The notes below the pieces were generated by a model that searched no databases, was not told the origin of the DNA, and saw nothing but the letters and a program-made list of their open reading frames with translations. Below, in pieces: positions 39,587-48,681 of a DNA stretch of 64,000 nt; position 1 is the stretch's first letter; each line of letters starts with the position of its first letter. The DNA is from a bacterium. GTDB lineage: Bacteria; SZUA-79; Acidulodesulfobacterales; Acidulodesulfobacteraceae. The translations under genes and the position numbers were made by a program. Location of the stretch: assembly GCA_021825865.1 (NCBI GenBank), contig JAKAFU010000002.1:1-64000 (forward strand). Direction: 5' to 3'.

Positions 39587-40163
39587 TCTGTTACCTCCGT
39601 GTTGAAATAAAATTAAATAAAGACATATTATGTAATAACGCAGTATATCAGATTGAATTTTAGCACATTTGTTCCGGAAAATATATCAATAATTATTATA
39701 AATATTATATCTTATTAATATAATCATAAAATACAAATTATAATGTTAATTATCTTTGTTATTTTATTGTAATATTTGATATAATATCGTATTATATGAT
39801 ATACGTTTATAACTTTATGTATAATTGCATATAATTTATATAATTATTAATATTTTTAGTACATTTATATTATATATTACATATTTTTCAGCAGGTGATA
39901 AATTGAATTAATAACACAGGCTGCCGCAGATTATTAATTAGCCGGTTAATGAATAAACGTTAATAAACGGTTAATAACCCTGCTGCCAGATTAAATTATA
40001 CCACAATTATATCCATATATAATATAATAATTGATAAAAATATAATTCATTACAGATTCGTTATAGTGCTATAATGTTATAATCCCAAATTTTTAAATTG
40101 GATTATAACATTATTTTGTTTAATATAATCTTAAATATAACTAAAAAATAAGGAGATATTTTA
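39587..40163. other. Intergenic region between gap and the MBL-fold gene
   Basis: A 577-bp AT-rich gap between divergent genes with no ORF of interest. It contains three GTTAAT units at 39945, 39959 and 39970, in a stretch of near-repeats (AATAAACG repeated), and a strong hairpin at 40071-40114 just before the MBL gene. GGAG precedes the MBL start. Both promoters presumably lie here. Confidence 0.5.
40071..40114. repeat. 15-bp stem hairpin upstream of the MBL-fold gene
   Basis: ATAATGTTATAATCC (40071-40085) is perfectly complementary to GGATTATAACATTAT (40100-40114), with a 14-base loop. It ends ~50 bp before the start codon at 40164, so it would sit in the leader or serve as a dimeric-regulator target. 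It contains TATAAT-like sequence on both strands. Confidence 0.45.
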
Positions 40164-40829
40164 ATGTATATCTATAAAGATATTACTGTAAAAAGAATTG
40201 CTCATGACTGTTTTTTAATTTCAAACGGTAAAATTAATCTTTATTTTGACCCGTTTAGGATAGAAGAAAACCTTCCGAAGGCTGATTATATTCTTATAAC
40301 CCATGAACATTTCGACCATTTTTCAATAGACGACATAAGGAAAATAATCAAAGAATCTACTGTTTTATTTATGAATGAAATGACAGAAAAGGCATTGGGA
40401 AACCAGTTAGCAAATAAAGTTGTGACCGTTAACCCAGGAGATTCGATTGATTATGACGAAATTCACATAAAAGGAGTTCCTGCTTATAATATCAACAAAT
40501 TTAGAGAACACGGCATCGTATATCATCCTAAAGAAGATAAAAAATTAGGGTTTATAGTACTTATTAACAATGTGAAGATTTATCATGTCGGAGATTCGGA
40601 CAATATTCCTGAAATGAAAAATTTAAAGGATGAAAATATTGATATTTTGCTAATTCCGGTAAGCGGAACTTATGTAATGACCCCTAAAGAGGCTCTTGAC
40701 GCTACATTAACTATTAATCCAAAAGTTGCTATCCCTATGCATTACGGTGCTATAGTCGGTTCTGAAGCCGACGCGCAAGATTTCGTAGAAGCAGTCAAGA
40801 ACAAAGGGTTAGATGCCGTTGTAATTTGA
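40164..40829 (+). CDS. MBL-fold metal-dependent hydrolase (UPF0173/UlaG-like)
   Basis: A metallo-beta-lactamase-fold protein. Metal motif THEHFDHFS (HxHxDH), a later KIYHVGDSD and C-terminal IPMHYGAIVGS, all characteristic of the UlaG-like/UPF0173 branch. 221 residues. The substrate is unknown. It is a single gene with its own upstream hairpin and GGAG ribosome binding site. Confidence 0.85.
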   Translation: MYIYKDITVKRIAHDCFLISNGKINLYFDPFRIEENLPKADYILITHEHFDHFSIDDIRKIIKESTVLFMNEMTEKALGNQLANKVVTVNPGDSIDYDEIHIKGVPAYNINKFREHGIVYHPKEDKKLGFIVLINNVKIYHVGDSDNIPEMKNLKDENIDILLIPVSGTYVMTPKEALDATLTINPKVAIPMHYGAIVGSEADAQDFVEAVKNKGLDAVVI

Positions 40830-40972
40830 TGTTATTTATGTACTGTATTTAAGCGGTTTATTTATTTACATGATTAATAATATAAAAAATTACAAAAACG
40901 ATACCGAGTGTATTTAATCGGTTTATTTTTTATTTATACATAGTTGTATTCTGTTAAATTATATAAAACTAT

Positions 40973-41956
40973 ATGCAAAAAGAAAATTATCTGCCGATAA
41001 TAATAGAAAGTCTCGTATTCGGTAAAAATTCTGATTATCCGCTGTATATCAAAATAGGCGACAGATATGTTCTATACAGGTCAAAAGCTCTGATATTCTC
41101 GCATAACGATGTTTTGCGGCTGAAAAATAACGGAGTCTGCAATCTGTATATTAAACAGGAAGATAAAAAAAAATACGACGAAGACATGACGGGACACATG
41201 AAGAATATCGTATCGGCTAATGATAAAAACTTTGAAGATAAAGCAGTGAGTATTTATAATTATGCAAAAATATATGCGCAATATATCATTACTACCGGTA
41301 ATATTAAAGATATAAAGGAACAGCTGAAGCAGGTCGTTGAAAGTATGGTGGAATATATTTTAGTAAGCGAACTTGCTTTGGTTAATATTATTCATATGTC
41401 GCAGCGCGATTCCGGCGAAGTTGGACATGGAATGAATGTCAGTATTTATGCTATGACCCTTGCAGGCAGATTAGGATTCTCCAACAAAGTATCATTGTAC
41501 GAAATAGGATTAGCCGGATTAGTGCATGATATAGGAAAAATAAAAATTTCGCAGCAATTGCTGAAGAAAGAACATTTGACTGAAGAGGAGTTAAATGAAA
41601 TAAAGAAACATCCTATTTATTCAAAAGATATTTTGATAGAAAATGAGGTCGGCAGCGATAATATAATAAACGCCGTTATCGAACATCACGAATCATCAAA
41701 CGGAACAGGTTATCCATACGGTAAAATGGAAGAAAATATTTCCGCTTTCGGCAAAATACTTATCATTGTCAACATGTTTGATTCGCTTATGAGAGACTTG
41801 CCTTATAAAATCAAATTAGAAAAAAAAGACGCGTTAAACAATATGATTTTACACAGAGAACTATATAATAATGCATTTTTAAAAGAATTTGTGCTGCTTA
41901 TGAAAGAATCAGGCGAAAAAAACAAATTTATCGCAAATACTAATTTTATTGCTTGA
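40973..41956 (+). CDS. HD-GYP domain protein (probable cyclic di-GMP phosphodiesterase)
   Basis: The C-terminal HD-GYP domain has LAGLVHDIGKIKIS (HD pair), EEELNEIKKHPIYSKDIL, NAVIEHHESSNGTGYPYG (HHE and GTGYP signature) and AFGKILIIVNMFDSLM. The N-terminal ~95 residues (YPLYIKIGDRYVLYRSKALIF) look like the small beta-rich domain often found before HD-GYP. No transmembrane segment is obvious, so it is likely cytoplasmic. The predicted reaction is hydrolysis of cyclic di-GMP. Confidence 0.88.
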   Translation: MQKENYLPIIIESLVFGKNSDYPLYIKIGDRYVLYRSKALIFSHNDVLRLKNNGVCNLYIKQEDKKKYDEDMTGHMKNIVSANDKNFEDKAVSIYNYAKIYAQYIITTGNIKDIKEQLKQVVESMVEYILVSELALVNIIHMSQRDSGEVGHGMNVSIYAMTLAGRLGFSNKVSLYEIGLAGLVHDIGKIKISQQLLKKEHLTEEELNEIKKHPIYSKDILIENEVGSDNIINAVIEHHESSNGTGYPYGKMEENISAFGKILIIVNMFDSLMRDLPYKIKLEKKDALNNMILHRELYNNAFLKEFVLLMKESGEKNKFIANTNFIA

Positions 41957-41969
41957 CCAATTTCCGGTT

Positions 41970-42683
41970 TTAGTCCCTCTGCTGACCAAATAAATTTAAA
42001 AGCATCAGGAAAAGATTTATAAAATCCAGATAAAGGGTTAATGCGCCCATAACCGTCTCTTTCCTTTCATCAAAAGAACCGCTCAGATAAATTTGTTTTA
42101 GTTTTTGCATATCATAAGCGGTTAAACCTAAAAATATTATAACCCCCAGTACAGAAATGATATACATTAAGGCGCTGCTGTGCAGAAAAAAGTTAACAAA
42201 CATAGCTACTATTATTGCAATTAAACCTACGAACATAAAATTACCCATAGATGTCAAATCTTTCTTGGTGGTATAGCCTATAAAAGCAAGCAAACCAAAC
42301 GAAAATGCAGTTAGAAAAAATACTAATCCTATGGATTGCGATGTGTAAATTAGAAAAATTGTTGAAAATGTAACGCCGGTGAGGGCTGCATATAAAACAA
42401 AAATGGTCTCGCTCATAACGGCAGGCAATTTATTAATGCCGAATGAAAGTCCTAAAACTGCTGCAAGCTGCAATCCTATAAGTATATAAAATAACAGGAC
42501 ATGAGTGCTCAGAAATATCACCATCGGCTTATCCGAAGACACTAATTCTGCAATAACGCCTGTAATAGCCAGTCCGAAAAGCATCCATGTGAAAATATCC
42601 CTGAAAAAATCCGACAAACCTTCTCTTTCGCCTGTGCCGTAAGCCGCCTTCACGCCGCCGTTTGAATTATTCCCTAAATACAT
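41970..42683 (-). CDS. Bax inhibitor-1/YccA family membrane protein
   Basis: 237 residues with seven predicted helices. The N-terminal region has FRDIFTWMLFGLAITGVIAEL, and the C-terminal half has LTAYDMQKLKQIYLSGS...GALTLYLDFINLFLMLLNLFGQQRD, the BI-1 family signature. Some family members are pH-sensitive calcium leak channels; a bacterial role is not settled. Convergent with the HD-GYP gene. Confidence 0.9.
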   Translation of the reverse strand: MYLGNNSNGGVKAAYGTGEREGLSDFFRDIFTWMLFGLAITGVIAELVSSDKPMVIFLSTHVLLFYILIGLQLAAVLGLSFGINKLPAVMSETIFVLYAALTGVTFSTIFLIYTSQSIGLVFFLTAFSFGLLAFIGYTTKKDLTSMGNFMFVGLIAIIVAMFVNFFLHSSALMYIISVLGVIIFLGLTAYDMQKLKQIYLSGSFDERKETVMGALTLYLDFINLFLMLLNLFGQQRD

Positions 42684-42805
42684 TATGCACCTCTTGAAAA
42701 TTAGATTATTTTATTAACATACAATATATGTAAGGAACCATGTAAAGAAATAAACTAAAATTATCAACTTTAAAAATACATTATAATAAAATTCAGTTCT
42801 GAAAA

Positions 42806-43858
42806 TCAATCTAATTTGAGCATATGTCCGTTATCTTTGAGCCATTTTATGCGGATTTTGTAATCAGGCATTATTGAACCTACATAATTCCAAAAATTTT
42901 TAGAATGATTTTTATGGACCGTATGCGATAGTTCGTGAATTATTACATAATCAATGATATCTGCCGGCGCCATTATTAATCTCCAGTTTATTCTTATGCA
43001 GTCGTTATATGAACACGAACCCCATCGTTTTCCTGCGGAAGTTAAGCTGATTTTTTTATATTTAAAACCGTGAGCATCCGAGATAATTTTAATCCTTTGC
43101 AATATTACGGCCGACGCTTTATATTTATAAAAATTTTCAAAAAATGACCTATAATCTTCAGCAGTATAAAGAGTATGGCAGTTTTCAAAATAATTTACAT
43201 TTTTGCCGTCTGTTTTTTTGCCGATGCATACGTATTTATAATATTTATTTTTGGGTATAATCTCTATCTTTAGGCAACTATTCTTTACTGTCTGCATAAA
43301 GTATTCTGTTTGGACTGGAGATATATTGAAAATATAGAAAAATTGAGAATTTTCATTATGCAATAGACAAAAATTATCCAATATCGATAAAGAGCGGTGT
43401 GCAGCGGGGATATCTTCCGAACCCGCCGCTAATTTTAAAAAATTTTCATTGTCGTCAATAATTTTTAAAGTATATTTTTTTCCGAGAAGCAGAAATTTTT
43501 CGCCGGAGACAAATGATTTTTGCCCGCCTGCGGTACTTTTTTTATACTCCATCAGTTCAAATTTTTTATTTAGCCATTTTTTATTTTTTTTTAACAGATT
43601 ATAAATGCCGGATTCGGTATAATTTAACGGCAATCTTATAATAAGAGTTGCAGAAGGGGTGACTTCCAGTGTTACGCTCTTCCTTCCGGTTTTTATTATT
43701 TTTTCTATCTTATCCGGATTAATAATGGAATGTATATCCGGTATGTTTTTTATTAAGTCTATGCTTACCAATTTTTTTTTGTATTTATCATTGCGGCGCA
43801 ATGCATTATTTTTCATATTCATTTTTTTGCCGATTATATTAAAAATTTTTTCAAGCAT
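42806..43858 (-). CDS. DUF45/YgjP-type putative metalloprotease with long insert
   Basis: The zinc-metalloprotease motif HELSHTVHKNHSKNFWNYVGSIMPDYK near the C terminus, with the block KKISLTSAGKRWGSCSYNDCIRINWRLIMAPADIIDYVIIHE before it, identifies the YgjP/WLM-type DUF45 family. The N-terminal beta domain (SVTLEVTPSATLIIRLPLN, KFELMEYKK) is present. At 350 residues it is ~100 longer than usual, from an insert between ~residues 130 and 225 that is not conserved in families I recognise. The physiological substrate is unknown. Confidence 0.82.
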   Translation of the reverse strand: MLEKIFNIIGKKMNMKNNALRRNDKYKKKLVSIDLIKNIPDIHSIINPDKIEKIIKTGRKSVTLEVTPSATLIIRLPLNYTESGIYNLLKKNKKWLNKKFELMEYKKSTAGGQKSFVSGEKFLLLGKKYTLKIIDDNENFLKLAAGSEDIPAAHRSLSILDNFCLLHNENSQFFYIFNISPVQTEYFMQTVKNSCLKIEIIPKNKYYKYVCIGKKTDGKNVNYFENCHTLYTAEDYRSFFENFYKYKASAVILQRIKIISDAHGFKYKKISLTSAGKRWGSCSYNDCIRINWRLIMAPADIIDYVIIHELSHTVHKNHSKNFWNYVGSIMPDYKIRIKWLKDNGHMLKLD

Positions 43859-44012
43859 AATTTATTGTAGAAAAGACAGAGACAAAATTTTAAAGTACCC
43901 TTTTGTTTTATAAAATAATTGCCAATTAAATTATTTACGATATAATAACATTATATTATGATTGATGTTAAAAATAAATTAAATAAGTTTAAATCTGGAG
44001 GTTTTATCTGCT

Positions 44013-44441
44013 ATGGCTAAAACATTAGCTGGAACAAAGAGTTTAGAAAATTTAAAAACCGGATTTGCAGGCGAATCAGAAGCGAACAGAAGGTATTTGT
44101 ATTTTGGAAAAGAAGCCGATATTCAAGGCGAACCGGATATTGCAAATAATTTCAGAGAGACCGGAGAAGGGGAAACTGGGCATGCTTTCGGACATCTTGA
44201 TTATTTAAGAAAATACGAAGGCGGCGACCCGGCTACCGGCAAACCGCTGGGTGATTTAAAAGAAATGCTGGAGTCGTCTTTTGCCGGTGAAACATATGAG
44301 TATACCGAAATGTATCCGGGTTTTGCCAAAACTGCAAGAGAAGAAGGTTTTGACGACTTGGCTTTGTGGTTTGAAACACTTGCAAAGGCAGAAAAATCTC
44401 ATGCAGGAAGATTTCAAAAATTACTTGAAAATTTTAAATAA
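44013..44441 (+). CDS. Rubrerythrin (erythrin-like, no rubredoxin domain)
   Basis: A four-helix-bundle diiron protein: [20 protein letters not shown] (first Glu), [17 protein letters not shown] (ExxH), [14 protein letters not shown] and [18 protein letters not shown] (ExxH). At 142 residues it lacks the C-terminal rubredoxin-like CxxC domain. Rubrerythrins reduce H2O2 in anaerobes. GGAGG precedes the start. It begins a recognised gene trio with an HdrD-like Fe-S protein and DUF3501. Confidence 0.92.
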   Translation: MAKTLAGTKSLENLKTGFAGESEANRRYLYFGKEADIQGEPDIANNFRETGEGETGHAFGHLDYLRKYEGGDPATGKPLGDLKEMLESSFAGETYEYTEMYPGFAKTAREEGFDDLALWFETLAKAEKSHAGRFQKLLENFK

Positions 44442-44607
44442 AGCAATATAAGCAAGGGTTATATAAAATAAATAAGCTAATAATAATTTGCAATAATTAA
44501 TTATTATTAAAATTATTTTAAAATATATATTTACCTGACTAATCGGCAGAAAAAAGTTAATTCCGGCCGATTTATAAAAATTCTAAAAAATTAATCAGGA
44601 GCATCAA

Positions 44608-45906
44608 TTGTACAAAGCAGGCGCCGACCCGAAAGAAGCTCAGAACTTCGATATAAAGGACGCAAATTTTTTCAGCGAAGATAATCTTTTTGAAGAAATA
44701 AAAAGGGTATATCTTAAATGCATCAACTGCAGGTTATGTATCGGGTTTTGTCCTTCTTTTCCCGCAATATTCAACATTGTAGATAAAAAAGACGGCGATG
44801 TCGGAGCCATGACGAAAGCGGAATTAATAAAACCGCTTGATTTATGTTTTTACTGCAAACAGTGTTATTTTAAATGTCCGTTTACCCCTCCTCATGAATG
44901 GAAAATTGATTTTCCGCATTTAGCGCTCAGATTTAAGGCGCTCAGATTTAAAAAAGAAGGCGCAAGGATTCAGGATAAGCTGCTTGTCGATACCGACAGT
45001 ATGGGAAAAAAATCAGTTCCTATGGCTTCTATAGTTAATAAAATCAATACATCAAAGGCTGTGCGCTCCATAATGGAACCTTTTATGGGCTTAGACAAAA
45101 GAGCCAAATTACCGGTATTTAATAAAATAACATTTGAAAAATGGTTTCGCAGTAATTATAAGCCGGATAAGAAACCTATTGAACAGTTTAGCGGAAAAGC
45201 TGTCCTTTTTTATACCTGTATGCTTAATTATAATTTTTTAGAAAGAGGAATAGCTTTAATAAAAGTTTTGGAAAAAAACAATATATATATTGAGCTGCCG
45301 GATATACAGTGCTGCGGCATACCTTTTTACGACACCGGCGATATTAATAATTCAATAAAAAAAGCCGAATACAATGTTAAGAATTTAAAAGAGTATATTA
45401 GAGAAGGTTTTGATGTAATAGTTCCCGTGCCGACATGCGCTATGCAGATTAAGCACGAGTATCCGCTGCTGCTTCCTGACGATAAAGACGTACAGTTAAT
45501 TTCTGCGAAAACGTATGAAATAAATGAGTACCTGTTTAATCTATATAAAAATGACAAATTTAATATTGATTTCAAAAAATCTATGGGCAATATCGTCTAT
45601 CATATTAATTGCCATTTAAAATCTCTTAATGTTGGATATAAGGCGATAAATTTATTAAAACTGATTCCTGATACTAAGGTTAAAATTATAGAAAAATGTT
45701 CAGGACATGACGGCACATTCGGGGTAAAGAAAAAAACCTTTGACTACGCGCTGGATGTGGGCAAAAGCTTATTCGAAGATGTAACTGAAATGCAGGCGGA
45801 TTATTATATTTCGGATTGCCCGCTGGCCTCAGACCAGATTGAAATGGCAACAGGCAAAAAAGTTAAACATCCGGTTGAAATTTTATATAAAGCTTATTCG
45901 GATTAA
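44608..45906 (+). CDS. Fe-S oxidoreductase, GlpC/HdrD-like, rubrerythrin-associated
   Basis: An N-terminal pair of 4Fe-4S motifs (CINCRLCIGFCPSFP and CFYCKQCYFKCPFTPP), then two CCG-type cysteine-rich domains: DIQCCGIPFYDTGD and INCHLKSLNVGYK...IEKCSGHDGTFG. The CSGHDGT variant is typical of the subgroup found beside rubrerythrin. It probably passes electrons to rubrerythrin or another oxidant-defence partner; this is inferred from neighbourhood. The start is TTG 44608, with CAGGAG upstream. Confidence 0.87.
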   Translation: MYKAGADPKEAQNFDIKDANFFSEDNLFEEIKRVYLKCINCRLCIGFCPSFPAIFNIVDKKDGDVGAMTKAELIKPLDLCFYCKQCYFKCPFTPPHEWKIDFPHLALRFKALRFKKEGARIQDKLLVDTDSMGKKSVPMASIVNKINTSKAVRSIMEPFMGLDKRAKLPVFNKITFEKWFRSNYKPDKKPIEQFSGKAVLFYTCMLNYNFLERGIALIKVLEKNNIYIELPDIQCCGIPFYDTGDINNSIKKAEYNVKNLKEYIREGFDVIVPVPTCAMQIKHEYPLLLPDDKDVQLISAKTYEINEYLFNLYKNDKFNIDFKKSMGNIVYHINCHLKSLNVGYKAINLLKLIPDTKVKIIEKCSGHDGTFGVKKKTFDYALDVGKSLFEDVTEMQADYYISDCPLASDQIEMATGKKVKHPVEILYKAYSD

Positions 45907-45914
45907 AATAAATT

Positions 45915-46598
45915 ATGAGAAAAATTGAGCTTAAAGATATTGTAAACATTTATGAATATGAAAAACAAAGAGAGCAGCGTATAAAAGATATGCTGCAGTT
46001 AAAAGAGAGAAGAAGAATCCATATTGGCGACAAGCTCTTAATAACGTTTGAAAATTTTAAAACGTTATTGTTTCAGATTCAAGAAATGCTCAGGGCGGAA
46101 CGGATTGTTTCTGAAGAAAAGATACAGGAAGAAATTGATGTATATAATGAATTGATGCCGCAAAAAAATGAACTTTCTTTTACTTTATTTATAGAAATAC
46201 CGGACGATGAAGAAAGAAAAAAGCTGATACCAAAATTGGTCGGTATTCATGACTTTGTCGCGCTTTATATAATGGAACAGAGCCGTGAAAATAATCAGCA
46301 TGCAGCCCCTCTTCTTCAGCATCACGATGATGATGCTGAAGAGGGAAATAACGGCATAGATAAAATAGATAAACCGGCTGCCGTTATTAAAGGCACGGCG
46401 GATAAACAGAGCGCATTAGATTATAAAACGAACCGTACTCAAATGGTGCATTTTTTAAAATTTCATTTTAACGAAGATGAGATAAAACAATTTGAGTTTG
46501 GCGAAAGCTTAATAGTCGTCAATCATCCGGAATATAATTATAGCGCTGTTATAGAACCGCAATTAAAGCGGGAGTTGTCAGACGACTTATTGCAATAA
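45915..46598 (+). CDS. DUF3501 family protein
   Basis: Follows the Fe-S gene by 8 bases. RKIELKDIVNIYEYEKQREQRIKDMLQLKERRRIHIGDKLLITFENFKTLLFQIQEMLRAERI and NELMPQKNELSFTLFIEIPD are the DUF3501 core; the end is VVNHPEYNYSAVIEPQLKRELSDDL. A ~55-residue hydrophilic insert (His/Asp-rich, residues ~125-175) interrupts the last conserved part; its DNA contains an 11-bp perfect hairpin. Function unknown; strictly associated with the rubrerythrin trio. Confidence 0.87.
   Translation: MRKIELKDIVNIYEYEKQREQRIKDMLQLKERRRIHIGDKLLITFENFKTLLFQIQEMLRAERIVSEEKIQEEIDVYNELMPQKNELSFTLFIEIPDDEERKKLIPKLVGIHDFVALYIMEQSRENNQHAAPLLQHHDDDAEEGNNGIDKIDKPAAVIKGTADKQSALDYKTNRTQMVHFLKFHFNEDEIKQFEFGESLIVVNHPEYNYSAVIEPQLKRELSDDLLQ
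46306..46345. repeat. Hairpin-forming inverted repeat inside DUF3501
   Basis: CTTCAGCATCA (46314-46324) and TGATGCTGAAG (46331-46341) are perfect complements around a 6-base loop. With a 3-base bulge the stem extends into CCCCT/AGGG. It encodes part of the non-conserved LLQHHDDDAEEG insert, so the DNA or RNA structure rather than protein sequence may be what is maintained or newly inserted. Confidence 0.6.
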
Positions 46599-46719
46599 AA
46601 ATATATTTGCACTGTAAGTAATTTTTTTGTTTTAATTAATGAAACTATTAGCGGACAGTAAAAGGTAATACTAAAATAATATTAATAAAATACTAATAAA
46701 ATTTATATAGAGAGATGAC

Positions 46720-47166
46720 ATGGCTTATTTGTTGAAATCAGAACAAAGTTTTGTGTTAGAAATATTAATTGACACAACAATTTCGGAGTATGAAAGAATA
46801 AGGAGGGATTTAAACTTTTCAGAGAATATAACGTCTATCGATTACTTAAGTCTTTTATATATTAAACTTAACACATCTGCAATAGACGGCAGTATTTTTA
46901 AAAGTATACTCAGCACGTTGAGAACGGCAGATTCAATGATTGTCAATGGCAAAGAAATTATTATGTTTTTGCCCGGAACAGATAAAGAAGGCGTTTTACA
47001 TCTGGAAGCCGGCATAAGAGAATTTTTAGACGATCTTTACGGGGGATATGTAAGCGTGTCATACCCTGAAGACGGCAATAACAAAACACAATTAATCAAT
47101 AATTTTAAAAAATATATAAGATTAAAATTTAATGAAGATTCGGAGCTGTTTAAAAACATAAATTAA
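46720..47166 (+). CDS. Hypothetical protein, 148 residues
   Basis: I do not recognise this protein. It is soluble and acidic, with alternating hydrophobic segments: SFVLEILIDTTISEYERIRRDL, IDYLSLLYIKLN, STLRTADSMIVNGKEIIMFLPGTDKEGVLHLEAGIREFLDDLYGGYVSVSYPEDG. The pattern of two strands and long helices could be a small alpha/beta regulatory domain, resembling a diguanylate-cyclase-type strand in the LPGTDKEGV part, but this is weak. AGAGATG precedes the start. The 3' end is duplicated 98 bp downstream. It sits between DUF3501 and tRNA-Leu. Confidence 0.6.
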   Translation: MAYLLKSEQSFVLEILIDTTISEYERIRRDLNFSENITSIDYLSLLYIKLNTSAIDGSIFKSILSTLRTADSMIVNGKEIIMFLPGTDKEGVLHLEAGIREFLDDLYGGYVSVSYPEDGNNKTQLINNFKKYIRLKFNEDSELFKNIN

Positions 47167-47228
47167 ATTTTCAATTAATTAAAACACAATTAATCAATAA
47201 TTTTAAAAAATATATAAGATTAAAATTC
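47083..47228 (+). repeat. 98-bp-period direct duplication at the end of the hypothetical gene
   Basis: The 47-base segment starting AAAACACAATTAATCAATAA at 47083 recurs identically at 47181. The following ~30 bases diverge (AAAATTTAATGAAGATTCGG versus AAAATTCAATAAAGATTCC). The first copy lies in the 3' coding end of the hypothetical gene, the second in the spacer before tRNA-Leu. Confidence 0.85.
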
Positions 47229-47273
47229 AATAAAGATTCCAGATAATTAATGTTTTTAAAAGTGAAAAAAAGA

Positions 47274-47359
47274 TGGTGCCGAAGGCCGGAATCGAACCGG
47301 CACGGATATTATCCACCACCCCCTCAAGATGGCGTGTCTACCAGTTCCACCACTTCGGC
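47274..47359 (-). tRNA. tRNA-Leu (anticodon GAG)
   Basis: On the minus strand, the acceptor 5' GCCGAAG pairs with 3' CTTCGGC, followed by discriminator A and an encoded CCA. The anticodon stem CCATC/GGTGG closes the loop TTGAGGG with anticodon GAG. The T arm is GCCGGTTCGAATCCGGC. The long variable arm (TGGATAATATCC) and the class II D arm are typical of tRNA-Leu. 86 nt. Confidence 0.95.
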
Positions 47360-47488
47360 AGTTTTACTTTAAGCTTACTTATGTCGATATGTTGAAAATA
47401 ATAATAATTCGGTTAAATCTTATCTGATACACGGCATTACAATGTTTATAATTTTATTTTATTTATAATGTCCAGAGCAGTTTTCTGA

Positions 47489-47947
47489 CTATTTTTTTGT
47501 TCCCTGCCGGCTTACCGTATTGACTATGCTGTTTTTTGCAGATGTTTTAACAGCGGCGTTATCATTAGCAGCTTTACTGTTACTATTATGATTTGCCGCA
47601 ATTTTTTTGGCTGCAGCTTTCTTAGAAATATTTATACTGCCGGTTTTTTTTACTGTATTTTTGCCTGCTGCAGATGTTTTTTTAGCAGAAAGATAATGTT
47701 TTATAGATATTGGCGTGACCTGCTTTGCCGCTATATAACTTATCAAAAATGCCGAACCAAGAAAAATTACCGCAAGTACGGCGGTAGTTTTGGTTAAAAA
47801 ATTTCCGGCTCCGGAAGCCCCAAACACGGTTTGAGAACTCCCGCCGAAGACGGCACCCATTTCCTGACCCTTACCCTGCTGCATTAAAATTACGATAATA
47901 AGAAAAATAGCCGAAACTATAAGAACAACTGTTAAAAAAGCAATCAT
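47489..47947 (-). CDS. secG: Protein translocase subunit SecG with long basic tail
   Basis: Two transmembrane helices flanking the conserved loop VILMQQGKGQEMGAVFGGSSQTVFGASGAGNFLTKTTAVLAVIFLG, the SecG signature. SecG assists SecYE in protein export. At 152 residues it carries a non-conserved C-terminal tail of ~70 residues rich in Ala, Lys, Asn and Ser, unlike the usual ~75-115 residue length. It is located next to a tRNA gene, as is common. Confidence 0.92.
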   Translation of the reverse strand: MIAFLTVVLIVSAIFLIIVILMQQGKGQEMGAVFGGSSQTVFGASGAGNFLTKTTAVLAVIFLGSAFLISYIAAKQVTPISIKHYLSAKKTSAAGKNTVKKTGSINISKKAAAKKIAANHNSNSKAANDNAAVKTSAKNSIVNTVSRQGTKK

Positions 47948-48096
47948 GGTATAATTATTGATTATTAATAAAATTAGTTAAATTAGCTTACAAAGAATTT
48001 ATTTATTTTATTTATCGTTTTTATTATTTTATGAAGATTAATAATTAAATATAGTTTAATTATTAATAGTATAAAATTACGGACAAAAAGTCAATT

Positions 48097-48681
48097 TTAA
48101 TTTTTTTCAAAATTATATCCGTTTGTTTTTGTAATTCTTTTATAAATTATTAATGTAAGTTTAGCAAAACCGTATCCTAAAATGCCTCCCGCAATTACGT
48201 CAAGAGGATAATGTTCGCCGTCATATACCCTTGAAAACGCGACTATTGCGGCTAATATATAAAATAGTTTGTAATGTTTAGGAAAAAAATAAGCAAGGGC
48301 AACGGCTAATGAAAAAGCTGTTGTTGAATGACCCGAAGGGAAAGAATATTCGGTAAGATGTCTTCCCAACAGGTTGATATGCACCAAACCCTGTTCCATT
48401 AATTTATGCATTGCGACAATGGGTCTCGGCCTGTTTACTAATCTTTTTAAGATAATATCGAATATGCCGGGAACCAATTGAGTAATAATTAATAAAAAGA
48501 AAGATTTTTTGAAATTTTGTCTATTATAAATATAAACAAATAATAAGACAAGCCAGTATGCAACCCAACCGTTTCCTAAGAATGTGACCGCCCTCATATT
48601 TTCATTAAGCATTGAAAAATGAAAATTATTATTTATAAATAAGAACAGCAGCGTATCTAAATGTAATATGTAATTAAGCAT
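48097..48681 (-). CDS. PAP2-family membrane phosphatase
   Basis: 194 residues with several membrane helices and the three PAP2 motifs: KRLVNRPRP, PSGHSTTAFS and SRVYDGEHYPLDVIAG. This matches lipid phosphatases such as undecaprenyl-diphosphate phosphatases of the BcrC/PgpB group. The substrate cannot be fixed from sequence alone. Confidence 0.87.
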   Translation of the reverse strand: MLNYILHLDTLLFLFINNNFHFSMLNENMRAVTFLGNGWVAYWLVLLFVYIYNRQNFKKSFFLLIITQLVPGIFDIILKRLVNRPRPIVAMHKLMEQGLVHINLLGRHLTEYSFPSGHSTTAFSLAVALAYFFPKHYKLFYILAAIVAFSRVYDGEHYPLDVIAGGILGYGFAKLTLIIYKRITKTNGYNFEKN

